A DNA stretch of 32,702 nt from WRDF01 sp031552235. GTDB taxonomy: Bacteria; Bacteroidota; Bacteroidia; Bacteroidales; Rikenellaceae. The position numbers and the translations under genes were made by a program. This document shows positions 8,853 through 15,295 of this stretch, piece after piece. The stretch is taken from the NCBI GenBank assembly GCA_031552235.1, contig JAVBMR010000025.1, positions 1 to 32,702 on the forward strand. Reading direction: 5' to 3'. Under the pieces are notes generated by a model. It did no database searches. It was not told where the DNA came from and saw nothing but the letters and a program-made list of their open reading frames with translations. The stretch's first letter is position 1; each line of letters begins with the position of its first letter.

Positions 8853-10505
8853 TTACTTCTTTTTTGAATCGTTTACACCGCTTCCGATAAGCCATACGAG
8901 CGACGCTTTCGCTTTGGTCGGGCCGACATAGTTCATGTACTTCTCGTCTTTTTTAGGGAAAATATCGAACTGCTCGTTATACTGGTCGTAGACGTAGTAT
9001 TTCCCGCCCATGTAACCCACGGCAATGCCAAGTTCGAGGTTCAGCCTGCGCGTAAGGGGCATCGAGTAACCGTATGACACCCCCATCGAGTAGCTCATGT
9101 TGCTCAGGTAACCGTCTTTGCCGGCAGCCTTCACGTCGTATGTTCCGGCCATACCGTAGACCCCGAGATAGTGGCCCGTGAGCGGCGTACGCTCAGGGTT
9201 ACCCAACCATTTGCGCAACTCGACGTCGGCGGTCTGTATGCGCCAGCAGTTGTTGTGCGTGGTTTTGGTGTTCCACCACGACCACTGCCCCTCGAATTCC
9301 ACCGACCACCTGCGGCCGAACGTGAACTCCACTGCGAGGTTCGGCAGAAGCGCCGCGTCATAGAGCATATTGGTCTTGATGGCCATGTAATACGGCGTTT
9401 CCTCGGCCGGGGCCTCCACTTCGACGATCTTTTCGACCGGCGTTTCGACAACCCTGTCTATGTAGACCGTATCTATTATAGTTTCGCGGATAACCCTGGG
9501 TTCCGGTTCTTCCTTGTAATATATCGTGCATGCCGCGGCTCCGCGGAGCTTGGGAAGCATATTCGAAGCGATGTAGCGGTATGCCGCGCCGCCGCCTATC
9601 TGTTTGAGTTGCATCCTTCTCGCATCGTTGTCGATATCGAGGCTGAGTACGCGCAGCACCTCGCTGCGGTCGGGCGTGCCGAGGTCGTCGGTCACCATTT
9701 TTTTCAACCCGCTCCAATCCTCGCCGATCGAGAATGTGAAGATGCGGTCGCGGTCCATAAACGGGTAGCGCCACATGATATACGACTTCACGGCCATCGC
9801 ACGGTCGGCGGCCAGCTTCTCGTTGGCGGCGGTGTTGCCCTCGGGCGACGCGGCGGACGTAACAGTGATGAACTCCATCGCCGACAGGATGTCCTTATTG
9901 GAAAATGTCTTCTGTATCATCTTCAGCACGGCGTCGTTGTTCATGTAGTCGCGTTCGAGCATCGAGCTGTTGACCCTGAAGTTGAGTATCGCCAGGCTCA
10001 TCGAGTCGACGCCTTTCTTGGTTTCGGTCTGCCAGTAGCCGTTGCGCAGGCGCTTCAACTGGTCGGTCGTGATCTGCTTGTTGCTCCACGGGTCTTTTAC
10101 GACCACCATCTGGGTGGGCAGCGAATTGCGGTCCATCGTACTGTACACCTGGCCCTCCTCCGCGCTGTAAACCACGGCTATCTGCTTGCCGTCAAGCTCC
10201 CATGTACACTTTGTCCCGGCCAGGGCCTGGTCGAGGACCTCCCTGACTGAGAGTTCGCTCGCGGGGAACATGACCTTCCGCTCGGGACTAAGCATGTCCC
10301 AGTTCACAACCACGTTGTAGTCGGTTTGTTTGTCTATCTCGCCCAGGGCCGTCTTTACCGGCACCTCCCGGGCGGGAAGGATGATTTTCTGATCCTGAGC
10401 GAACGCGGTCGACGGACAGACACATAATCCGGCAAAGAACAGCGAAAGCGCAAGCAACGCGTTTTTCGTTCCGAGCCCGGATGGTTTCATTACTTTAAAT
10501 CCCAT
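8853..10505 (-). CDS. STN domain, OmpA-like and DUF3575 outer-membrane protein of pilus locus
   Basis: The protein has 550 residues (535 if ATG 10490 is used) with a Sec signal ending near AFA-QDQ at residue 36. Residues about 40-113 form an STN domain (secretin/TonB short N-terminal domain: LPAREVPVKTALGEIDKQT, then SVREVLDQALAGT and WELDGKQIAVVY). Residues about 170-330 resemble a peptidoglycan-binding OmpA-like region (VTSAASPEG, NEKLAADRAMAVKSYI). A Val/Glu/Pro-rich linker (333-370) leads to a C-terminal DUF3575 beta-barrel domain with YMAIKTNMLYDAALLPNLAV and a Trp-rich strand pair. The gene follows a FecR-like gene by 20 bases and abuts the anchor gene. STN domains of TonB receptors signal to FecR proteins, so this may be the outer-membrane sensor of the locus, or a pilus assembly platform, or both. 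Domain calls are firm; the signalling role is inferred. Confidence 0.82.
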   Translation of the reverse strand: MGFKVMKPSGLGTKNALLALSLFFAGLCVCPSTAFAQDQKIILPAREVPVKTALGEIDKQTDYNVVVNWDMLSPERKVMFPASELSVREVLDQALAGTKCTWELDGKQIAVVYSAEEGQVYSTMDRNSLPTQMVVVKDPWSNKQITTDQLKRLRNGYWQTETKKGVDSMSLAILNFRVNSSMLERDYMNNDAVLKMIQKTFSNKDILSAMEFITVTSAASPEGNTAANEKLAADRAMAVKSYIMWRYPFMDRDRIFTFSIGEDWSGLKKMVTDDLGTPDRSEVLRVLSLDIDNDARRMQLKQIGGGAAYRYIASNMLPKLRGAAACTIYYKEEPEPRVIRETIIDTVYIDRVVETPVEKIVEVEAPAEETPYYMAIKTNMLYDAALLPNLAVEFTFGRRWSVEFEGQWSWWNTKTTHNNCWRIQTADVELRKWLGNPERTPLTGHYLGVYGMAGTYDVKAAGKDGYLSNMSYSMGVSYGYSMPLTRRLNLELGIAVGYMGGKYYVYDQYNEQFDIFPKKDEKYMNYVGPTKAKASLVWLIGSGVNDSKKK

Positions 10506-10525
10506 GATATCAATTGTTTATTAAT

Positions 10526-11575
10526 TTATTTTCGGTAAATGATCAATTTCTCTCCCTCTTTTTTGAAGACCGTGTCCGGTTCCCACATCCTGAGTATCGT
10601 GTTCAGCGTGCCTTCGAGTGTGTTGTTCTCTATGTCGCCGGCCAGGTTGCCTTTGTCCGGATTCAGGCCGGGCGCCACCTCGATCTTCACGCCATGGTAG
10701 GCCTCCAATGCGGCGATTACCTCGCCAAAAGTCGCATCGCTGAACTTCAGGCGGGGCTTGTAGCCTTTCTCGATCATCTGTGCGGACGGAATTATGGACA
10801 CTTCGATATGGCGTGTGGCAAGGTCGTAGGTCAGCATTTCGCCGCGCGAAAGCTTGGTGTTTATGCCGCCGGTTCCCACCTCGACGCTGCCGTCGTAGAG
10901 CGCGACCATACCGGCCTGCGATCCGGGGAACTCGGAAACCACGAAATCGGTCCCGCGTACCGCGACCGTCAGGTTCGTAGTGGAAACCGTGAAACTGCGC
11001 CCCTTGTCCTTGCGAACCTTGAACATGGCCTCGCCGCTGAGGTCGACCTTGCGCGAAGCGTCCTCGGCTTCATAGTAGTATATCGTGCTGTTCGGGCTGA
11101 GTATTACGAACGAGCTGTCGGGCAGGAATGCCGACTGCACCTTGTCCGACATCGCCATCCTCATCTCGGGCGACCCTGCGCCCCTGTCCATGAAAAACAG
11201 CCATGTCCCGGCGATGAGTGCGGCCGGAAGCAGCACTGCGGCGACTTTCCAGTAGTAACCCAGGCGCCTTTTCGGCGTCTCAGGCTTGACATCTTCCGTA
11301 ACCGACATCTGCTCCAGGCCCAACTTTTCCGCCAGCTTGTTATACCTCAACAGCGCATCGCCGGTAAGCTGCCCGAGGTAGGGCTTGATCTTATCGGCGT
11401 ATTTCATAAAGGCATCCTGCTTATCCTGATTATCTTCAAGATCGGCGACAAACCAAGACTGCATCTTCGCCTTGACGGCCGGATCTATATCCGCGTCCAT
11501 CAAAGCGTCGAGTATGCGCATGATCTCGTTATTCGCCCGTGAGCTGTCTTTCATATACTCCTTCCTGTTCTTCAT
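10526..11575 (-). CDS. FecR-like transmembrane anti-sigma factor with DUF4974 domain
   Basis: The protein has about 349 residues from ATG 11575; a longer reading needs a TTG at 11587. Starting at 11575 overlaps the upstream gene by 47 bases. ATG 11521 (MRILDALMDADIDP), 7 bases after that gene's stop, is a serious alternative. A cytoplasmic N-terminal helical region is followed by one membrane segment (YYWKVAAVLLPAALIAGTWLFF), then a periplasmic FecR domain (DLSGEAMFKVRKDKGRSFTV, LTVAVRGTDFVV, GSVEVGTG) and a C-terminal DUF4974 domain, itself STN-like (FSDATFGEVIAALEAYHGVKI, LEGTLNTILRMW). FecR proteins hold or activate a partner ECF sigma factor in response to an outer-membrane signal. The sigma gene lies just upstream and an STN-bearing protein just downstream, which completes the relay. 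Confidence 0.88.
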   Translation of the reverse strand: MKNRKEYMKDSSRANNEIMRILDALMDADIDPAVKAKMQSWFVADLEDNQDKQDAFMKYADKIKPYLGQLTGDALLRYNKLAEKLGLEQMSVTEDVKPETPKRRLGYYWKVAAVLLPAALIAGTWLFFMDRGAGSPEMRMAMSDKVQSAFLPDSSFVILSPNSTIYYYEAEDASRKVDLSGEAMFKVRKDKGRSFTVSTTNLTVAVRGTDFVVSEFPGSQAGMVALYDGSVEVGTGGINTKLSRGEMLTYDLATRHIEVSIIPSAQMIEKGYKPRLKFSDATFGEVIAALEAYHGVKIEVAPGLNPDKGNLAGDIENNTLEGTLNTILRMWEPDTVFKKEGEKLIIYRK

Positions 11576-11897
11576 AATCAATTCCAAAAACTTTGTCTAA
11601 AGTTCTCTCCACTTTTTTCATGTACGCCGACTGTCCCATCTGTTCTTCAAAAACGATCATGAGGGCCAACGTTCTTTCTGTACTGTAAGGCCCGTCGCAC
11701 AAGATGTGCTCCGAGAGCCTGTAACGCAACGAGGGCCTTCCTTCCCCATTCTCGCGGAACGGATCGGCAGGCGTGTCAAGATACATCCTGATCAACCTGT
11801 ACGTCCTGCCCAGGACCGCCAGATCGAGTTCGCCTATTGTCTTATTCAACAACTCATCGGTCATCAAAAAATCGACGGACTCCTTATAGCTGCCCAT
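11529..11897 (-). CDS. Small protein of unknown function in pilus regulatory operon
   Basis: I chose ATG 11897, giving 122 residues, because AAGGGG lies at a ribosome-binding distance before it; the frame itself stays open upstream to a GTG at 11969. I do not recognise a family. The protein is soluble, with no signal or membrane segment, and looks mostly helical: an N-terminal LMTDELLNKTIGELDLAVLGRTYRLIRMYLD stretch and a C-terminal ALMIVFEEQMGQSAYMKKVERTLDKVFGI. It overlaps the start of the FecR-like gene, so the two are probably co-translated. Its position between an ECF sigma factor and its anti-sigma suggests a cytoplasmic accessory regulator, but nothing in the sequence proves this. Confidence 0.6.
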   Translation of the reverse strand: MGSYKESVDFLMTDELLNKTIGELDLAVLGRTYRLIRMYLDTPADPFRENGEGRPSLRYRLSEHILCDGPYSTERTLALMIVFEEQMGQSAYMKKVERTLDKVFGIDYEEQEGVYERQLTGE

Positions 11898-11916
11898 GTT
11901 GTTCCCCTTATTATAT

Positions 11917-11940
11917 CGCGCCAGTTTCGGTGGATGGAAT
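11917..11940 (-). repeat. Pilus-locus upstream motif, copy A
   Basis: On the minus strand this reads ATTCCATCCACCGAAACTGG followed by CGCG. It sits just upstream of the small unknown gene, in the 115 bases between that gene and the sigma-factor terminator. A closely matching copy lies in the leader region of the sigma gene (minus strand, about 12921-12942). A shared operator or sigma target is possible. Confidence 0.4.
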
Positions 11941-12012
11941 TTTATGCTTCCTCCTGATAGCTTAAACACCGAAACCCGGAAAAGGTGAATAGAAAAAGTA
12001 TAATAATTTGCA

Positions 12013-12050
12013 TAAAAAAACGCAACAGCCCGAATAACAGACTGTTGCGT
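12013..12050 (-). terminator. Rho-independent terminator after the ECF sigma gene
   Basis: The arms ACGCAACAG (12020-12028) and CTGTTGCGT (12042-12050) are a perfect 9-base inverted repeat with a 13-base loop. On the minus strand the stem is followed by seven T residues (12014-12020, partly paired with the A-run). It ends transcription of the sigma gene, so the pilus genes downstream need their own promoter between here and 11898. On the plus strand a T-run also follows after a few bases. Confidence 0.85.
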
Positions 12051-12081
12051 TAGCGATTTTTTTGCAATCCAATATATGTGC

Positions 12082-12714
12082 CTATGGGAACATCAGCGTG
12101 ACCATCACGTATATTATCTCCCTGATCTTCTTCCTGGCCTGGTAGATTTGCGTTTTGATATTGACCACGTTCGTATCGAGCATTTCGGCGATCTGCTCGT
12201 AAGAGAGATTGTCTTTATAGTGCATATTATAGATTTCGCGTGTACGCGGCGGGAGTTTGCTGATCGCATACTCGGCCAGCAGGGTCAGTTCCTGCGCCTC
12301 GACTATCTTCTCCGGCGACACCGTGTCGCAGTCGCCGATATTTGTATCCGGGTTCGGAGAAAATACGTCCTTCCGTTTTTTGTCGCGTATGAAGTTCATC
12401 GTCAACTGCCTGGCGATGAGAAATATGTATGTCTTGATATTTTTCTCCGGATCGACAGATTCGCGGGTAAGCCATAATTTAACGAACGTTTCCTGGCAAA
12501 TATCCTCGGCGTCGGCCTCCGTCCTTATAATGTTGCGGATGAAATAAAACAACGGTTTTTCCCAACGTGTATAAATATTCCTGAACGCGCTTTCATCACC
12601 GAGTTTCAGTCTGGATAGCAGGAAGACATCGAAATCTTCCACACTAACTCCTTTATTATTAGATCTCAATGTTTTTGTTATACCCGTTTTCGTATTCAAT
12701 AGATTTGGTTCCAT
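12082..12714 (-). CDS. ECF-type RNA polymerase sigma-70 factor
   Basis: The protein has 210 residues from ATG 12714. Region 2 spans about residues 30-110 (LGDESAFRNIYTRWEKPLFYFI, DAEDICQETFVKLW, IKTYIFLIARQLTMNFIRDKKR), and region 4 about 150-200 (LPPRTREIYNMHYKDNLSYEQIAEMLDTNVVNIKTQIYQARKKIRE), including the helix-turn-helix. Region 3 is absent, as is usual for ECF factors. It belongs to the FecI-like Bacteroidetes group normally paired with a FecR protein, here encoded 0.5 kb downstream. It directs RNA polymerase to target promoters once freed from its anti-sigma; the likely targets are the pilus genes that follow. Its own mRNA may have a leader of about 260 bases, with a candidate promoter at 12981-13010. 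A strong terminator separates it from the next gene. Confidence 0.93.
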   Translation of the reverse strand: MEPNLLNTKTGITKTLRSNNKGVSVEDFDVFLLSRLKLGDESAFRNIYTRWEKPLFYFIRNIIRTEADAEDICQETFVKLWLTRESVDPEKNIKTYIFLIARQLTMNFIRDKKRKDVFSPNPDTNIGDCDTVSPEKIVEAQELTLLAEYAISKLPPRTREIYNMHYKDNLSYEQIAEMLDTNVVNIKTQIYQARKKIREIIYVMVTLMFP

Positions 12715-12807
12715 ATCCCATTTTTTAATTATACGAGATCCGAACGGAATTGTCCGCCGTTCAAACCTGGAATTTTATAGGGGAAACAAAAAAAGCGTGG
12801 CTACACA

Positions 12808-12945
12808 TCGAATCCATCCACCACCCCTGGCAGGGCATAAAAGGGAAACAACGCGCACCACGCTATACTTGTGAGTATAGTGATATGCAAGACATTGCCC
12901 GATCCTTTTATAAGTTAAAACTGCCAGTTTCGATGGATGAATCGG
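12808..12945. repeat. Imperfect long inverted repeat in the sigma-gene leader
   Basis: The left arm (12809-12846) and right arm (12901-12944) are imperfect inverted copies built around CGAATCCATCCACC and CGATTCATCCATCG, CTGGCAG, and ATAAAAGG. Between them lies a hairpin, CTATACT-TGTG-AGTATAG (12863-12880). The right arm matches the motif upstream of the small gene at 11897. Part of the 387-base gene-free stretch 12715-13101. It could be a structured mRNA leader, a paired operator, or a decayed small mobile repeat. Confidence 0.4.
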
Positions 12946-12958
12946 TACTCTATATTTT

Positions 12959-12978
12959 GTGTTATTATACAATAACAC
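12959..12978. other. Perfect 8-bp hairpin between divergent promoters
   Basis: GTGTTATT and AATAACAC form a perfect 8-base stem with a 4-base loop (ATAC). It lies at the expected transcription start of the minus-strand sigma-factor promoter. It may protect the 5' end of that RNA or serve as a protein-binding dyad. Confidence 0.4.
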
Positions 12979-12980
12979 TG

Positions 12981-13010
12981 CAAATATATGAAAAATACAT
13001 TTACAGGCAA
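12981..13010 (-). promoter_or_regulatory. Candidate minus-strand promoter for the sigma gene
   Basis: On the minus strand a TATATTTG box (12988-12981) matches the Bacteroidetes -7 consensus TAnnTTTG. A TTG lies 19 bases upstream (13010-13008), the usual -33 spacing. Transcription would start near 12974 and give a leader of about 260 bases before the sigma gene. Confidence 0.5.
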
Positions 13011-13014
13011 GAGA

Positions 13015-13072
13015 TTGTAATTTTTTTGTAACACCATCGTAAACGGACGGTAAATCCGCAGCGGTAGTTTTG
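13015..13072 (+). promoter_or_regulatory. Pho-box array and -7 box of the phosphate operon
   Basis: Four direct repeats with a GTAA core start at 13015 (TTGTAA), 13026 (TTGTAA), 13037 (TCGTAA) and 13048 (CGGTAA), each exactly 11 bases apart. PhoB/PhoP family regulators bind direct repeats with an 11-base period. A TAGTTTTG box at 13065-13072 matches TAnnTTTG. The repeats occupy the place of the -33 element, as in an activator-dependent promoter. Transcription would start about 25 bases before the porin ATG. Confidence 0.75.
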
Positions 13073-13101
13073 CCCTCGTAATCAGACATCAAGAAAAAGT
13101 T

Positions 13102-14376
13102 ATGAGTACAAAAACTACTATGATCATTTGCGGCCTGATGGCAACAGGGCTGGCCGCTAACGCCCAGGAAGAAACGAAACCCACACCGATGGAAGAGCTT
13201 GAGAAACGTACCGAAGCCCTCGAATCGGAAATGGCCAAACAAAAAAGGCTCAAAGTTTCGGGGTACGTCCAAACCCAATGGCAATGGGGAGAAGAAGCGG
13301 CTTCGCTCAAAGTCGGTTCGCCAAACACAAACCCCGACGAATCGTTCAACCGTTTCGGCATACGCCGCGGACGCATTAAATTCACATACGAATACGATAT
13401 CGCTTCCGGAGTATTCCAACTGGACATGACCGAAAAAGGAGTAAAAATCAAAGACGCTTACCTTAATATCAAAGACCCGTGGGCGGGTTCGATGGCGCTT
13501 CGCGGAGGTATATTCGACCGTCCTTTCGGCAACGAGATAAGCTACTCGTCTTCCCTGCGCGAATCGCCGGAGCGCTCGACGGTGTTCCAGACACTCTTCC
13601 CCGACGAACGCGACCTCGGCGCGATGCTCGTGCTGCAGGCCCCTAAAACATCGCCATGGAGCATTCTGAAACTCGAAGCGGGGCTTTTCGCAGGTAACGG
13701 CATCCAGCTCGACACCGACAACGAAAAAGACTTCATAGGACACTTCTCGGCAGCCAAAACCATAGGCAGCTCCATATCGTTCGGCGCAGGTGCGTCGTAT
13801 TACAACGGCAGCGTCTACCAGCCGACCGAGAACGTATACACTGTGAATGATAAAGCGTTCGCAGTAGACAGCGACGCTGACAACAAAGGCGGGTTCGCAA
13901 AACGCGAATACACCGGTTTCGACGCTCAGTTCTCTGTCGAGAGCGTTTTAGGATTGACACAACTGCGTGGGGAATACCTTTTCGGCCAGCAACCTGGAAC
14001 CGGCACATCGACCAAAAGCCCGAATTACGGCACACCACCCACCACCGGCGACACCTACATCCGCGATTTCAGCGGCTGGTATGTGATCTTCGTGCAGGGC
14101 TTGGGCCGCTCGCCTTTTTCGGCGGTCGTCAAATACGACGTCTACGACCCCAACACCAAAGTTTCCAAAGACGAAGTGGACGCGGCCAATGGGTTCGGCA
14201 AAGCCGACCTCGCGCAAAACACCTTCGGATTCGGCGGCCTGTGGAGGATGAGCAACGCACTGCGCCTGCAAGCCTTCTACGAGATTGTCAGCAACGAAAA
14301 AAGCGCCAACATCGCCGGAATGGACAAAGACTTGAATGACAACATATTCACGCTCAGGATGCAATACAAGTTCTAA
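13102..14376 (+). CDS. Phosphate-selective porin (OprO/OprP family)
   Basis: The protein has 424 residues with a Sec signal cut near ANA-QEE (residue 21). A short coiled coil (about residues 28-48, MEELEKRTEALESEMAKQKR) precedes the barrel, as in trimeric OprP-like porins. The barrel carries family patterns such as VSGYVQTQWQW, FGIRRGRIKFTYEYDIASGVFQLDMTEKGVKIKDAYLNI and FGNEISYSSSLRESPERS, and the protein ends in phenylalanine (MQYKF), the usual outer-membrane barrel end. It is the first gene behind the Pho-box promoter and is followed by pstS after 41 bases, so it should be induced in low phosphate and let phosphate cross the outer membrane. Polyphosphate is another possible substrate. Confidence 0.88.
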   Translation: MSTKTTMIICGLMATGLAANAQEETKPTPMEELEKRTEALESEMAKQKRLKVSGYVQTQWQWGEEAASLKVGSPNTNPDESFNRFGIRRGRIKFTYEYDIASGVFQLDMTEKGVKIKDAYLNIKDPWAGSMALRGGIFDRPFGNEISYSSSLRESPERSTVFQTLFPDERDLGAMLVLQAPKTSPWSILKLEAGLFAGNGIQLDTDNEKDFIGHFSAAKTIGSSISFGAGASYYNGSVYQPTENVYTVNDKAFAVDSDADNKGGFAKREYTGFDAQFSVESVLGLTQLRGEYLFGQQPGTGTSTKSPNYGTPPTTGDTYIRDFSGWYVIFVQGLGRSPFSAVVKYDVYDPNTKVSKDEVDAANGFGKADLAQNTFGFGGLWRMSNALRLQAFYEIVSNEKSANIAGMDKDLNDNIFTLRMQYKF

Positions 14377-14417
14377 CCACCTTGTCAATAAAAATCAATC
14401 AACATAACTACAAGAAA

Positions 14418-15233
14418 ATGAAAAAGATCATTCTTTCAGCAGCCATCATGCTCGCGACCGCTTTCATGGCAAGCGCGCAAAAGATCAAAGGTTCGGACAC
14501 CCTGCTTCCCCTCTCGCAGAAAGAGGCCGAAAGCTACCTCAAGGCCAATCCCTCGGCATCGGTCATCGTGACCGGCGGCGGCAGCGGCGTGGGCATCTCG
14601 GCCCTTCTGGAAGGCACTACCGACATAGCACAGGCGTCGCGCCGCATTAAATTCGACGAAAAACGGAAACTCCAGGAAGGCGGCAAATCAGCCAGGGAAG
14701 TGATCGTCGCTTACGACGCCCTCGCGATAGTGGTCAACCCCGCCAACAAGGTAACCAACCTTACCCGTGAGCAGTTAGAAGGCATCTTTACAGGCAAGAT
14801 CACGAACTGGAAAGAAGTCGGCGGCGAAGACCTCAAAATCGTCCCCTACTCCCGCGAAACTTCGTCCGGCACCTACGAATTCTTCAAGGAAAGCGTACTC
14901 AAGAACAAGAACTACATGAACGGTATCATGAGCATGCCGGCAACGGGCGCCATCGTCCAGTCGATCAGCCAGACCAAAGGCGGCATCGGTTACATCGGCC
15001 TGGCATACCTTAACAAAAACGTCAAAGCCGTACACGTTTCCTACGACGGCGGCAAAACGTTCACCGAGCCTTCGGTAGCCAACGCCAAGAACGAAACCTA
15101 CCCGATAGTGCGCGCGCTTTACTACTACTACGAAACCAAATCGGCAGCGAAAGTTAAGCCTTTCATCGACTACGTACTCTCTCCCGCGGGCCAGGCGATC
15201 GTGAGCGAAACAGGGTTCATAACCATTAAGTAA
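14418..15233 (+). CDS. pstS: Phosphate ABC transporter substrate-binding protein PstS
   Basis: The protein has 271 residues from ATG 14418; a TTG at 14382 would only add an unlikely N-terminal tail before the signal peptide. The signal ends near ASA-QKI (residue 20). Phosphate-binding elements are present: KGSDTLLPL (25-33), TGGGSGVGISAL (52-63), ASRRIK (73-78) and SRETSSGTYEFF (145-156). The core LTREQLEGIFTGKITNWKEVGG is the family signature. It is a short periplasmic binding protein of the kind usual in Bacteroidetes, without a lipobox. It delivers phosphate to PstCA in the inner membrane. A strong hairpin lies between it and pstC, which could allow more PstS than membrane subunits. Confidence 0.94.
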   Translation: MKKIILSAAIMLATAFMASAQKIKGSDTLLPLSQKEAESYLKANPSASVIVTGGGSGVGISALLEGTTDIAQASRRIKFDEKRKLQEGGKSAREVIVAYDALAIVVNPANKVTNLTREQLEGIFTGKITNWKEVGGEDLKIVPYSRETSSGTYEFFKESVLKNKNYMNGIMSMPATGAIVQSISQTKGGIGYIGLAYLNKNVKAVHVSYDGGKTFTEPSVANAKNETYPIVRALYYYYETKSAAKVKPFIDYVLSPAGQAIVSETGFITIK

Positions 15234-15250
15234 CCGAATTCAAACCAATC

Positions 15251-15282
15251 CGGCCGGAGGCTCTTGCAAAGGCCTCTGGCCG
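15251..15282 (+). terminator. Intercistronic hairpin between pstS and pstC
   Basis: CGGCCGGAGGC and GCCTCTGGCCG form an 11-base stem with one G-U wobble and a 10-base loop. No T-run follows, so it more likely stabilises upstream mRNA or attenuates transcription than ends it. In E. coli a REP element lies in the same place, but the two sequences need not be related. Confidence 0.55.
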
Positions 15283-15295
15283 ACATACTTAAACA

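Noticed and set aside
12808..12945. An invertible promoter (phase-variable switch)
   Set aside because: The arms match only partly, whereas invertible promoters have near-identical arms, and no recombinase gene is near. Long reads showing both orientations would reverse this.
12750..13031. A 93-codon plus-strand open frame in the regulatory gap
   Set aside because: It overlies the inverted repeats and both promoters and has no recognisable features.
12775..13743. A 322-codon minus-strand open frame over the porin and its promoter
   Set aside because: It covers the Pho boxes and the porin gene; its sequence has no domain and the porin frame is well supported.
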